In this document: positions 33,201 through 43,019 of the stretch, piece after piece
How positions within the stretch are numbered: the stretch's first letter is position 1
Layout: every line of letters starts with the position of its first letter
Assembly: GCF_043290135.1 (NCBI RefSeq)
Contig: NC_134701.1
Coordinates: 200,614,601 to 200,678,600, forward strand
Reading direction: 5' to 3'
Source of the DNA: Rhipicephalus microplus
Lineage: Eukaryota > Arthropoda > Arachnida > Ixodida > Ixodidae
DNA length: 64,000 nt
Program-made: the position numbers and the translations under genes
Notes under the pieces: generated by a model
What the model was told of the DNA's origin: nothing
Seen by the model: only the letters and a program-made list of their open reading frames with translations
Databases searched by the model: none

Positions 33201-33934
33201 CCATAAAATTTGTGAACGACCAAGCACCACGTAAATGGACGGTTCTGTCTGATTCAAAATCAGTGCTTCAAGCTATCCATTCTTGCTCAAGAAGAGGCCA
33301 ATTTTACGAGTTAACGTTAGGAATCGTCCAAGCATTTGACCTAACACACAGGAGCGGTCAATTGATTACACTCCAATAGATTCCTGGACACTGCGGCCTA
33401 GTTGGCAATGAAACAGTCGGTAGCGAAGCAAGAGCGGCAATATACAACGCTCCTATGTACGTCAAAGTACCGTACTCGGGAGGTGACGTCAACACATTGT
33501 TGAGATCACTCATGCGCGAATGCGCTGCCACTTACTGGTCGCTACCAGATCACCGGAACAAGCGCCTGCGGGAAACGGACCCCGGTATGACTTTTCGTCT
33601 CCCAGATAAAATCAGCCGAAGACATGCTAATATACTGCACCGAATTCGCCTGGGCGTCGACTTCACTCGCCACTACACCCACCTAATTGGCCGTGCAGAC
33701 AGCCCGAATCGTGAACGCTGCCAAGTGCGCGAAAAGATAGCTCACATATTTTGTGACTGTGCATTATACGTGGCGCAAAGAAAAATGCTAACTGCAACGT
33801 TGGCAAGCATTGGACGAACACCATTAAGTGAAAACCACATATTGTCAGCAATTAACGACCAAACAGTGTCAAAAACTGCTACAAAGGCTGTTTTAAACTT
33901 TATAAAAAGCACTGGACTAGAAACTAGACTGTAG
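30279..33934 (+). pseudogene. LINE ORF2: endonuclease, RT, RNase H, Cys/His tail (disrupted)
   Basis: Order along the sequence: AP endonuclease from 30279 (MQWNARGLRSR, VVICEPY), a frameshift near 30695 consistent with one lost base that removes the GDFN catalytic motif, and NAHHPMWG onward in the new frame. A TGA sits at 31451-31453. RT covers about 31520-32750 with APGPDGITYSAL, SYRPIALASCIGKVMERM, FLDIKCAYDSV, GLPQGAVLSPMLFN and ISAYADDIGIWA (YADD at 32222-32233). Frame changes near 32770 and 32915 follow. RNase H spans 32927-33420 with HIYTDGSV, AAELVAIQEA and VLSDSKSVLQA, and a TAG (33377-33379) stands at the first residue before IPGHCGLVGNE. The tail to 33934 has CQVREKIAHIFCDC. At least five lesions, so no functional product. 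Confidence 0.9.
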
Positions 33935-34106
33935 GGTACTATGCTAAGTGGCTACTGTACATACACACCACCTCTTCTTGTCCCCATCATCACCCTTCAT
34001 CCCTCTTTCGTTCCCCTTTCTCTTATCCCCTGTGTAGAGTAGCAGGCTAGAGCAAACTAGCTCAGGTCGACCTCTCTGCCTTCTAATAGATTCTCACTCA
34101 CGCCTC

Positions 34107-35965
34107 TTCTCAGAATTAGAAAAATTGTGGAAAAACGTGTGAAATACAAACTTCACGCATCTACGCTAAACACCTATTTAAACGCTTTGACTGTACCGAA
34201 AGGAACTTGTGATTTCGCTCAAACCAGCAACTTCCCAAATGTCACAACGCAACGTCGAGAAATGGAACGAAACGTTAAAGAACGCATCCCTAGCTCTCAT
34301 GCGCATCATCATAGACCATTATAATTCTGCTGTCAAAGCGTTGCTAAACAGTGAACGACAGTTGCGCAAGGCTCGTATGTTGGATCCCTCTGAATCGGCT
34401 TCGCTGGTTAATTACGAACAGAGAAAACAATTATAAATTGAACAGAAGAAAGCAAAAAAGTTTTTGCGTGACCACATTACCCTTTCAAAACCACTGACCA
34501 ACGAAAAATCCCTTCCCGTCGAATCATCCTGTTTTAGACGAGACAAACCATCAGCTAGTACTAACGTAGTAAACGTTTCAAGCGTGGTTTTATCTGACTC
34601 AAAAATGAGTGTGTTTGCTCTGGGCTTGAAGTTCTGTCCAGCTACTGGCGGCTACAATGAATTTAACTTGATAAAAGACTTAGATGAATTCGCACGCAGT
34701 ATGAGGCTAAGCGAATTCTTCCATAAACGTTCATCATCCAAGAGTAACATGTCTTCCCATCAACACTGGACGCCGCCAACACAACGCGATAAATTCCTCG
34801 ATATGTACATTTCTGCAGTTCAGCGTGACATCCTGCAGGCTTACAAGAACCGCATTTAATTCAAAGGAAACCTCACATTCAAAGAACGGAATGCAGTTAA
34901 ATGTTTACAAGAACGCACAGATATTGTGATAAAACCCCCTGATAAAGGAGGCGCAATCGTGATAATGAACACAAAGGACTACGTTTGTGAAGCTCAGAGA
35001 CAGTTAGATAATGACACGTTTTACAAGCGACTCAGTGAAAACGCCACCGAAAAATTTAAGGACATCGTTACTGATACAATCAAGCATTTAATACTGGATG
35101 ACAAACTTCCCGATAAAGCAAAGCACTCATTAGTCCCACTGAGCCCTGTTTCAGGAAGGTTTTACCTATTGCCTAAAATACATAAGCCCAATAAACCCGG
35201 TCGTCCTATAGTGTCAGGCATTGGCACTGTCACCGAACTACTTTCAAGCTATGTCGATGGCCTGATTAGTATACTACCTGCAACTTTTCCATCCTATCTG
35301 AAGGGCACTTCTCATTTCCTCGGTGACATCATCGACCTCAATATACCTGCTGACTCATTTCTGGTAACATTAGATGTTGCGTCACTTTATACTAATATTC
35401 CCCACAAAGACGGCATTCGTGCAGTAGTGGATGCTTATAACGACTCATCATGTGACAAATCTGTTGATAGCTGCACATTAGCCACATTATTCAAACTCAT
35501 CCTGGAACTTAACAATTTTCAGTTCGGCGATGTTCACTATGTACAAGTTAGTGGCACTTCAATTGGCACCAAGATTGGTCCAAATTACTTGAATATATTT
35601 ATGGGCCAATGGGAAAATCATTTTCTTTCAACGTGTAGACTACAACCATACTACTACAAACGTTTTATAAACGACTTTTTTTTATCTGGCAACACGGCGA
35701 AGCAGAACTCATAACTCTCATTGCAGACTTTAACAAGGTTCATCCATCCATTTCATTGTCACAATCGTACTCGAAGGCATCCATCTGTTTCCTGGATGTA
35801 ACAGTATTCCTTTGCGGCGAAAAATTGTCTACTAAAGTATACAGCAAACCCACCGACGCTCACCGATACCTTCATTTCAAAAGCAGCCATGTAAAACATT
35901 GTAAGACGAGTATACCCTACAGTCAAGCCCTTGTGAAAGGCTATTGTGAAAGGCACTTGTGAAAG
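34107..35965 (+). pseudogene. Penelope-like element reverse transcriptase, 3' piece
   Basis: Blocks in order: VEKRVKYKLHASTLNTYLNA, FALGLKFCPATGGYNEFNLI, KPPDKGGAIVIMNTKDYV, FYLLPKIHKPNKPGRPIVSG, FLVTLDVASLYTNIPHKDGI (first catalytic Asp), SGTSIGTKIGPNYLNIFMGQ, then YKRFINDFFLSG, and ICFLDVTVF with TDAHRYLHFKSSHVKHCKTS. The RT is of the Penelope (telomerase-related) class. Stops occur at 34434-34436 and 34857-34859, and a frameshift near 35695. The usual FIDD/YIDD catalytic pair reads FIND, so one metal-binding Asp is lost. Sequence ends shortly after SIPYSQA, and no GIY-YIG endonuclease follows. Confidence 0.92.
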
Positions 35966-36129
35966 GCTGAAGAAGGTGAAAGGCTATTATCAACATCACA
36001 TCACATAAATAGCCAAAAACGGAGACTCTTGAGGCTCTTAGAATGTGTGGACAGTTTTTGACTTGCTGCGCAATTTCGAAGCTTATTGATCCTGGAGAAT
36101 ACCTATATATAGTCATTACGTGCTTTTAG

Positions 36130-36265
36130 AGAAAGAGAGGGATGTGATGTGGAAAGGCGGTCATGTTAACCCAAAACAAATATCTGGTTGGCTACCCTGC
36201 ACTGGCAAAGGAGTAAGAAGAGACTGGGAGAGAGAAATAATAGAATTTTTGCTGCTGCCGTCATG
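36130..36265 (+). repeat. dispersed repeat (family Y), copy 1
   Basis: GTTGGCTACCCTGCACTGGC and the surrounding GGCGGTCATGTTAACCC and GAGAGAGAAATAATAG resemble 40560-40690 (GTTTGCTACCCTGCACTGGG). Probably a LINE 3' tail, class not determined. Confidence 0.45.
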
Positions 36266-36269
36266 TCTT

Positions 36270-36560
36270 GATAGGGAAATAGGTTTCATCTCACCGTTTT
36301 CGTGAGCATTCCTAGCTGCGAAGTTCACATGCTCGTTACTAGTGATACCGTAGTGACTTGGTAACCACTGAAAAATTACCCCATGCGCATTTAGTCTATT
36401 AAATGTGATTTCCTTACGTCTGGGTGATCTTCTCGCTTAACTTGGCGTGAACCAAAATTAGTTTGGGAGAGTACGACTGTTTGACGAATATGGCGCACTG
36501 GTCAAGACATGATTAACATCACAATCCCGTCGCGTACGTCGTCAAACACTGCCGCCCGAC
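36270..36560. other. intergenic, nothing recognised
   Basis: No gene or repeat family seen. Confidence 0.4.
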
Positions 36561-36565
36561 AGTGA

Positions 36566-36819
36566 CACATACCCGCGGGCGGGTTTGAGCCACTGGTATG
36601 TGGGTGTGTGCCAGAGGTGATTGGCACTTGGTATCTACACGTGAATGGTGAGAACACACAAGTAATTTCAACCTGTGAACGTTAGGAAAAAAAAAACTAA
36701 CATTGGCAGCTTTGACCGGATGAATGCAAAGAATAAACGTCGGGGTCCCAGCAGGAATAGAACCCGCGCATTCTGGATGGCAGTCGAGCATTCTACCACA
36801 GAGCCAGGCGAGGTCTCGG
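36566..36819 (-). mobile_element. tRNA-derived SINE, second family (SINE-B), copy 2
   Basis: The minus-strand head reads CCTGGCTCTGTGGTAGAATG (box A), then GGGTTCTATTCCTGC (box B, one mismatch from consensus). The body TTATTCTTTGCATTCATCCG, AGCTGCCAATGTTAG and CACAGGTTGAAATTACTTGT matches the copy at 177-425. Better preserved than copy 1. An unbroken tRNA cloverleaf is not obvious, so I do not call it a tRNA gene. Confidence 0.7.
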
Positions 36820-36824
36820 AACTA

Positions 36825-39800
36825 CTTTTTAAATTGACCCTAATGGTCATGAAACGTCAATTCTGGTTACACTGCTGGATATCCAATTTCATAGCCATTA
36901 CATATGTGCAGTACTCAAAGATTGAAACGCAACACTCGGAGCGTGTGGCCGACAGTGCATGTGCCGCCGCTCGTGGGTGCTCGCGGAACCAAGGTGTTGC
37001 ATAGTGGTATAGATGAGAGCACGCCTATCTCGCACCCAGGTGTCTTCGGCGGTATACCCTCGCTTCCAGAGACGCCATAATTTGCTTTAAACTGCCAAGG
37101 CATGCCTCGCTAGCATGGCAAGCAGTGGCTCGGGGACTTTAAAATGTAAGAAAAAAACGCCTGTTCACGCTGCGTCAGCTTATAAGAAGTCTTCTGGGTA
37201 CCACTGCGCCGTCTTCAGATACAGAAACAACTAGCGCAAGAGTAAGATATTACTCAGAACTGTCTGTGAAGATGCCAACGCGATGCGGCAACCGTGCTGG
37301 TGTGGTGTTTTTTGATTTCACAGATTACCATCCGCAACACAAAACACCGAGCTCTCCCGCCAGTGGATATAATCGCAATCGGCAGGAAAAACTACGAGTC
37401 CAGTAAAAGTGCACGAGTAAATTTATTTATTGCGTTTTAGCGCGACGCCAGCTTTTCCGCTTTACAGCAGCGATTTGCACCCCGTATGCTTGTATGGCAC
37501 GAAATCATTGCCGTATTCTTTCGCCGGCTGCATGCCAATAGTAGGATATCCTATCACTCACGTGTGGATGCAAGCACCGCGCATGTATACAATTGCAACG
37601 GCGTACTATAGCGATGTACTGAAACGTGACTGGCGCGAAAAACATAGCTCTTCGACTCAGTTGAACTGCGGCATACTTTGACTCACCAGGCCAATCTGTG
37701 CTTTCGGTCGGCGTCACCGTGTTTTAATATCTTGTTCTGGTTGGCACTTTCGCACCACGTGTGTGTTCTCAGTGCCCGGCATGAGTGGCGAATGATAAAC
37801 ACATGCAGTAGATGAGCGCAAGTTGGAGCGAGATTCTAGCGCGACGTTGATGCCGACTTACAGCATCAATTCTGCCTTGCCACGGTCAAGGCACACCGCA
37901 GGGCGATCGAGTCTAAAACAACGCTTTTCGCTGTTCGCGTTTCCTTCAGTCGCAATAGTAGTACCTGACGAAGTTGCTTCCGAAATCTGCGATGCACGTG
38001 CTGTAGAGATTCTGGACTGTCGAGGAACGTCTCCTGGGCGTTTCACATCAAATCAGCACAAAATTCTAGGAGAAAAAGAGCGCGAAACATGCTTACAGCT
38101 GGACTTGCGTTGTTCAGTTTCGCATTTCATTTGCGTAGCATCTGCTCGCGTGGCAGTGTTGATTCGCCACGCTTGCAACAGATGGCGTGACGCGCTTCTC
38201 AATATGGCAGCATGCTCTGAGCTCATTGTGTTCTGCTGTATAGAGTGAGGGGAAGGGACTTTGCTGCTTCCGGTCACTTTAGCGACCGGAAGAAGCAAAG
38301 AGTCAGCATTTAGTTCTCAAAGTGCGCATTGCCAGCGTGGCGCTGCAAGACCCGCGTGCTTTCGCATGCCGCCCGACTAGGCTCGGTGGTGCGCAACATT
38401 ATATTGTGGCGCCATCAGATGACCTTCTCATTCTGCGATTCTGCGTGCTTAGGCGATGTGGTACCTATTAATAGATGATCTGCAGTCAATAAAACAGTTG
38501 GTAATTTGCGCTTGACCTGTTTAGGTTTTTCACATTGTGGTGTCTTTTCTTTATTTGCGCAGTTTTTTCTGTGAAGTATTGAACCAACTAGCCCCTCAAT
38601 ACGTCCTAATCCACTATGTTTTGTTGTGCGCACAAACGTACGTACGCCCCATTATCATTAATGCAGTACACGATATCGAGTGTTTGATCAAAAAATTGCC
38701 AATAAATAAATAAACATGCATGATTTTTGAGGAAAAATGTCCACTACAATGAAGCTCAACAAAATTTAGCAGTGAAAATTACGGCATTTGGCTCATTTCA
38801 TTATGCTACAACATCTACTAGAAGCCAATTTTTCTATTACTCAAAGCTAGGATGAGTTATTTGCATCATGAACTTCAACTCTATCATGGCGATAATGCTA
38901 GCTGAACCAATTAAAGGTAAATAATTTAACTTTCATAACTACTGTTCCGAGTGCTATAGCACTCGTAGAGAGAGTTGCAAAATTTAGATAGTTGCAAATA
39001 AATAAATAATAATAATTCTAGGTTCCAATTTTTCAAAGGGAAATTCAATGATGACACTATCACTGTAATTTTGAACAAGTGCTGAATGTACGAATTATTA
39101 AAACGTTTCTCCCAAACAACTGCCGCCAGAGTAAGTCTTCGATGGTTTCGCTTTATGTTCTTCTAGCACTCGACTGAGTGTTCTGGGTCTGCAGGGGTGT
39201 GACTAATCAGATCCGCTCGTTGTTAGAGCGGTATACACTCGCAAAATATAAAAAAACGCGTGCTGTCTTTACACCTTTTTTTTTCTGCGACGGCATCGCG
39301 GTTTCACACAAGGGTGAACAGCGCGCACAGAAAAGAAACACGGTCATGACAAGCGGAGGCATGCGCTACGTGTTTACCAGCAGAAATGCCCTGCAACTAC
39401 ACAACAACCAATTGGGATTACGAACGAACACCCGAAGCGCATTCAAAGCGCAAGCGACGCGCATGCAACGAGCGTGCGCACCACCACTCGCATGGTACGG
39501 TCCCTAAGGGTGTCGCCGTCTGGTGGCCTCCGGAGGAAGGCATCATCGACAGTGCTAGCGTCTCCCACTGGAAATGCTTGGCGGTCGGTACATTAGTATA
39601 GCCAGAGTCCTCAAGGCAAAAGGCTACAACTGGAAAGTACCCAACGCCCCTATTGGGCTTGTTCCAAGTCGTCTGTGGTAATTCAGTGCACCGAGTGTTG
39701 GAGTGCGGTGCAATGTATTCGCTACTCTAACAAACATTTTTTGCTCACGCTGCATAGATTCCTTGCTTCTGAAGGTATATTTTTTACCGCGCTTTTGATC

Positions 39801-40255
39801 ACAGCCTTGTAGCGTAGAAGATTGAAAAAGCAGGGGCACGTGCGTCACCCTTGATGTATGTCTGACCAAGTTCTACCATGCTCTGCCAGACTAGTGGTAG
39901 AGAGTTCTAGTGCCTGAGACTTGAATGCGCTTTTCACGCACTCACATTTCTTCGTACTCCTAACCCCACACAGAATACGCGGGAACGTTTCATTTACTGC
40001 AATCGATACTGCAGTATCACTAACATGAATGCTTACTTATCTCTACCACTCCTGGGATTGCGCAGGAAAATAGCACTTCTATGTTTATTCAGTATAGTTA
40101 TCTATAACGCACTCGTAAATACCCATTAAAATCTTTGGTTTTTTGTGTTCTTACGGAAAGTTATTGTGTAAGTTCTCTCACATTATAGTCTTACGCGGAG
40201 CTTGTCAAGTATATGATAGTAAATAAGTAAATAAATGCCACGTTATGCCAGGGCT
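36825..40255. other. long intergenic stretch without recognised genes
   Basis: Only short open frames. It contains a 16-bp perfect palindrome GAGTGCTATAGCACTC at about 38949-38964, AATAAATAAATA runs near 38702 and 38998, and a CTTCCGGTC/GACCGGAAG hairpin near 38267-38292. No domain, SINE head or terminal repeat recognised. Confidence 0.5.
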
Positions 40256-40559
40256 CCCGTATGGAAGCCACCTTGGGGTTCTGGACGGAAGTTCCTGGGA
40301 ACAGCGAGCCATTGTATTCCCAAGCTATTGTGTTTCCTATGGTCGCCGGCCGCCCCCAGGGAGAACACGAGATGAATGAAGAGCCTGGGTGTTACTTCCA
40401 GGCATCAGCAGGAAGCAGTGTTACTTCCGGGCCTCAAAAGTGCTCGCGTATGCAAGCTCTTGCATCCAGTTGTGCTATTTTTGGTTGCTGCTGTTCGAGG
40501 CGATATACAATAGGACACCAAAACGCGTACCGACGACAGGAGTCCCTGGGGAGCAAGGA

Positions 40560-40690
40560 GGGTAGGCAGAAATGCAAGCAAATGCAGAGAGGAAACAGAT
40601 GTTCCGGTTTGCTACCCTGCACTGGGGCAAGAGATTTCAAGGGACGGAAAGAGGGATAACATAAAGGGCTGCCGGTGGGCTCATAGATGC
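40560..40690 (+). repeat. dispersed repeat (family Y), copy 2
   Basis: Shares GCTACCCTGCACTGGGG and flanking A/G-rich sequence with 36130-36265. Confidence 0.45.
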
Positions 40691-40835
40691 TCATAAACAT
40701 TACGAACGCAAAACTCATCAAAGTGGGCGGCAAGAGCGGGACCACGCACACGTGTTTCGCAGTCTAAACCATCAATCGACCTTACAAAGTACTGAATCCC
40801 ATCGTGTGCCTATATAAACACACGAATGCGATGTG

Positions 40836-41081
40836 GCCCCGCCGCGGTGGTCAAGTGGCTAAGGTACTCGGCTGCTGACCCGCAGGTCGCGGGTTCGATT
40901 CCCGGCTGCGGCGGCTGCATTTCCAATGGAGGCGGAAATGTTGTAGGCCCGTGTACTCAGATTTGGGTGCACGTTAAAGAACCACAGGTGGTCGAAATTT
41001 CCGGAGCCCTCCACTACGGCGTCTCTCATAATCAAATGGTGGTTTTGGGACGTTAAACCTCACAAATCAATCAATCAATCA
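40836..41081 (+). mobile_element. Ruka-like tRNA-derived SINE, copy 2
   Basis: Head GCCCCGCCGCGGTGGTCAAG, box A GTGGCTAAGGTACTCGG, box B GGTTCGATTCC (perfect consensus), body as in the other copies, and a short TCAA-repeat 3' tail. A perfect 14-bp duplication ACGAATGCGATGTG flanks it (40822-40835 and 41082-41095). This is the best-preserved copy in the window. Confidence 0.96.
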
Positions 41082-41099
41082 ACGAATGCGATGTGACGC

Positions 41100-41570
41100 G
41101 CTCATTTCATGTACGCACTCGGTGTGGTAAACACGTGCAACTGCCTTGTTACGAATAAACACGATAATGTATTGCCGTAGGTTACTAATTTCTCCAGCTA
41201 TGAAAAAGAGGCTGTTTATGCCTATACATGTGCGGTTAGTGAAGTACATAGAGAGCGGCGTCAGGAATCTTTCCACTGAGATCTTAATTCTGTTTCGGGA
41301 GCCCCGTCTTAATGATCCCATTCTCTCTTCCTCCCACCGCAACGATATTTCCGGAGTCATGTCCCTCACTCACAGATGGAAACAATTGTTATTCCGCGAG
41401 GTCACACGCGTACGCATTATACATTGCGCGTAAGCACTTGTGCGTGTCTCTGTATACTCATCAATGAAGCGCGATAACACCAGCTTGTTTCCTTTGGAAT
41501 ATTTCTTCGTGATGGCTTTCAGTTCCACAAACGTGCACCGTGCACACTGCAGCTATGAAGTAACGATAGC
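41100..41570. other. intergenic, nothing recognised
   Basis: No gene or repeat family seen. Confidence 0.4.
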
Positions 41571-41575
41571 ATCTG

Positions 41576-41790
41576 GGGTTTTACGGAACGAAACGACGAT
41601 ATGGTTGCGAGGCACGCCGTAGTCGAGTGTTCGATGTTGGGCTCTTCAACGTGCAATAACGTCGCAGAGCATACGGGACTCTAGCATTTCGACTCCATCG
41701 AAATGCGACTGCCACGGCAGGTACCGAACCCGTGACCTGCGAAGTCAGAAGCTGAACACCGTAACCACTGTACAACGGAGGCGTATATAA
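41576..41790 (-). mobile_element. Ruka-like SINE, old diverged copy
   Basis: Fragments GCACGCCGTAGTCGAG, TCTTCAACGTGCAA, GGGACTCTAGCATTTCGACTCC and CCGAACCCGTGACCTGCG line up in order with the minus-strand SINE but with many substitutions. No target duplication visible. Confidence 0.7.
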
Positions 41791-41859
41791 CGACGATGAA
41801 GGTACCCTAAAGAAGTCCTACAAGTGAGCCCAGTTGCTTTATACACTGACAAAAAAAAA

Positions 41860-42110
41860 TGACCCCGTATCTGCATGGTAATCTGCAAATGTCGTCGAAA
41901 GACGATAGTCTTGCGTGTAGAGAGAGAGAACAAAACATTTATTTGATTTTCTGCGCAAGAAAATTGGTGAATCGCATTCTGGAGGCGCTGCGTTAGAGTA
42001 CCTCGAGCGTGCAGCGGAGCCGAACGGGCGCATCAAGTCACGTCACACGTGAGACATGACCGCCATCTGGCAGTTTTTTTCAAAAACAAAGCGCGTGGCT
42101 TTGAGACGGG
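41860..42110 (-). repeat. dispersed repeat (family X), copy 2
   Basis: Reverse complement of the motifs at 5925-6200, including CGAAAGACGATAGTCTTGCG, GCGTTAGAGTACCTCGAGCG and GCCATCTGGCAGTTTTT. Class unknown. Confidence 0.55.
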
Positions 42111-42114
42111 TGTG

Positions 42115-42470
42115 CGCACCCGCCTCAGTGGTGATAAGGTGCAGGACGCAAGGCGACGGGTAGGTGCCACCACCGTCTCATTTTAGCAAAGCGTTGGAGA
42201 CACTCGCCTTTCCGTGCAAGCGTTGGATGGTCAGCGCAGCGTGATAAGCGCTACGGTCCATAGAATTACTTATGTATGCCTTTTCTAGTAAAAGGCGCAC
42301 ATGCAGAATATATACGTGTTGTTATGGTGCCCCAGGCACGTGCAATAATTGATTTTTAATCGACAATTGCACATGTATGAACGCTGAACCTTCAGCAACA
42401 TAGATGGGCGTTGCGGATAGAGTCCGCCGTTTCAAATATCCGATGGTGTTAAGAATGCACGAACAGACAA
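42115..42470. other. intergenic, nothing recognised
   Basis: No gene or repeat family seen before the CAGA array. Confidence 0.4.
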
Positions 42471-42471
42471 T

Positions 42472-42556
<85 letters not shown>
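42472..42556. repeat. (CAGA)n microsatellite
   Basis: About 21 tetranucleotide units, flanked by AAAGACTATCGTCTTT at about 42586-42601, a short palindrome related to family X. Confidence 0.97.
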
Positions 42557-42559
42557 CAA

Positions 42560-43015
42560 AATTTTTGCGTCGAAGGTCCCCAAGAAAGACTATCGTCTTT
42601 AAAAACACTCTCGATTGGCCGCCTTTAATCAAGACTTCGCGGAACCACTCCTTATCGTGGTTCTGCTGGAGACGGGGTCTGTGCCTTTCTTTCTGCAAGA
42701 ATATCAGGTGCACGGCGTCCGTAACATCGCGCACCACTATTCTTATTCATAAAACCCTTACATTCATAGATTGCACCCTTATGGGATGATATTCTGAGAA
42801 AGAAAAGTACACTGCTCTTGAGGTAATCCGATCGAATCATACATTGGGTAAATGACTCTCGGTAATCAACATATTCATCACCCCTAAAGATAAGAGCACC
42901 GGGTTACCTGAAATTCCTGCTCAAACGTGGTCCACACAGTGCAATTCAGTGGGTGAATTTATTGCATGCCATACTGCACGGGGCTACATAAGTTAGTCAC
43001 TGAAAGGTAACCTTT
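42560..43015. other. intergenic, nothing recognised
   Basis: No gene seen. Confidence 0.4.
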
Positions 43016-43019
43016 TACA

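Larger units (their letters stand above)
28813..34106 (+). mobile_element. near full-length RNase H-bearing LINE (I group) inserted in a Penelope-like element
   Basis: A 5.29-kb insertion with a 105-bp 5' leader, ORF1 and ORF2 and a pyrimidine-rich 3' UTR without poly(A). It is flanked by a perfect 16-bp target duplication TTCTCAGAATTAGAAA (28797-28812 and 34107-34122). An AP-type endonuclease, RT and RNase H in this order place it in the I group of non-LTR retrotransposons. Multiple frame breaks in ORF2 make it inactive. Confidence 0.92.

Noticed and set aside
28918..33934. Active, autonomous LINE
   Set aside because: ORF1 is open, but ORF2 has frameshifts near 30695, 32770 and 32915 and stops at 31451-31453 and 33377-33379.
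36740..36819. Possible tRNA gene on the minus strand
   Set aside because: Boxes A and B are present, but the sequence continues into a SINE body shared with 177-425, and a clean cloverleaf with matching acceptor stem is not seen.
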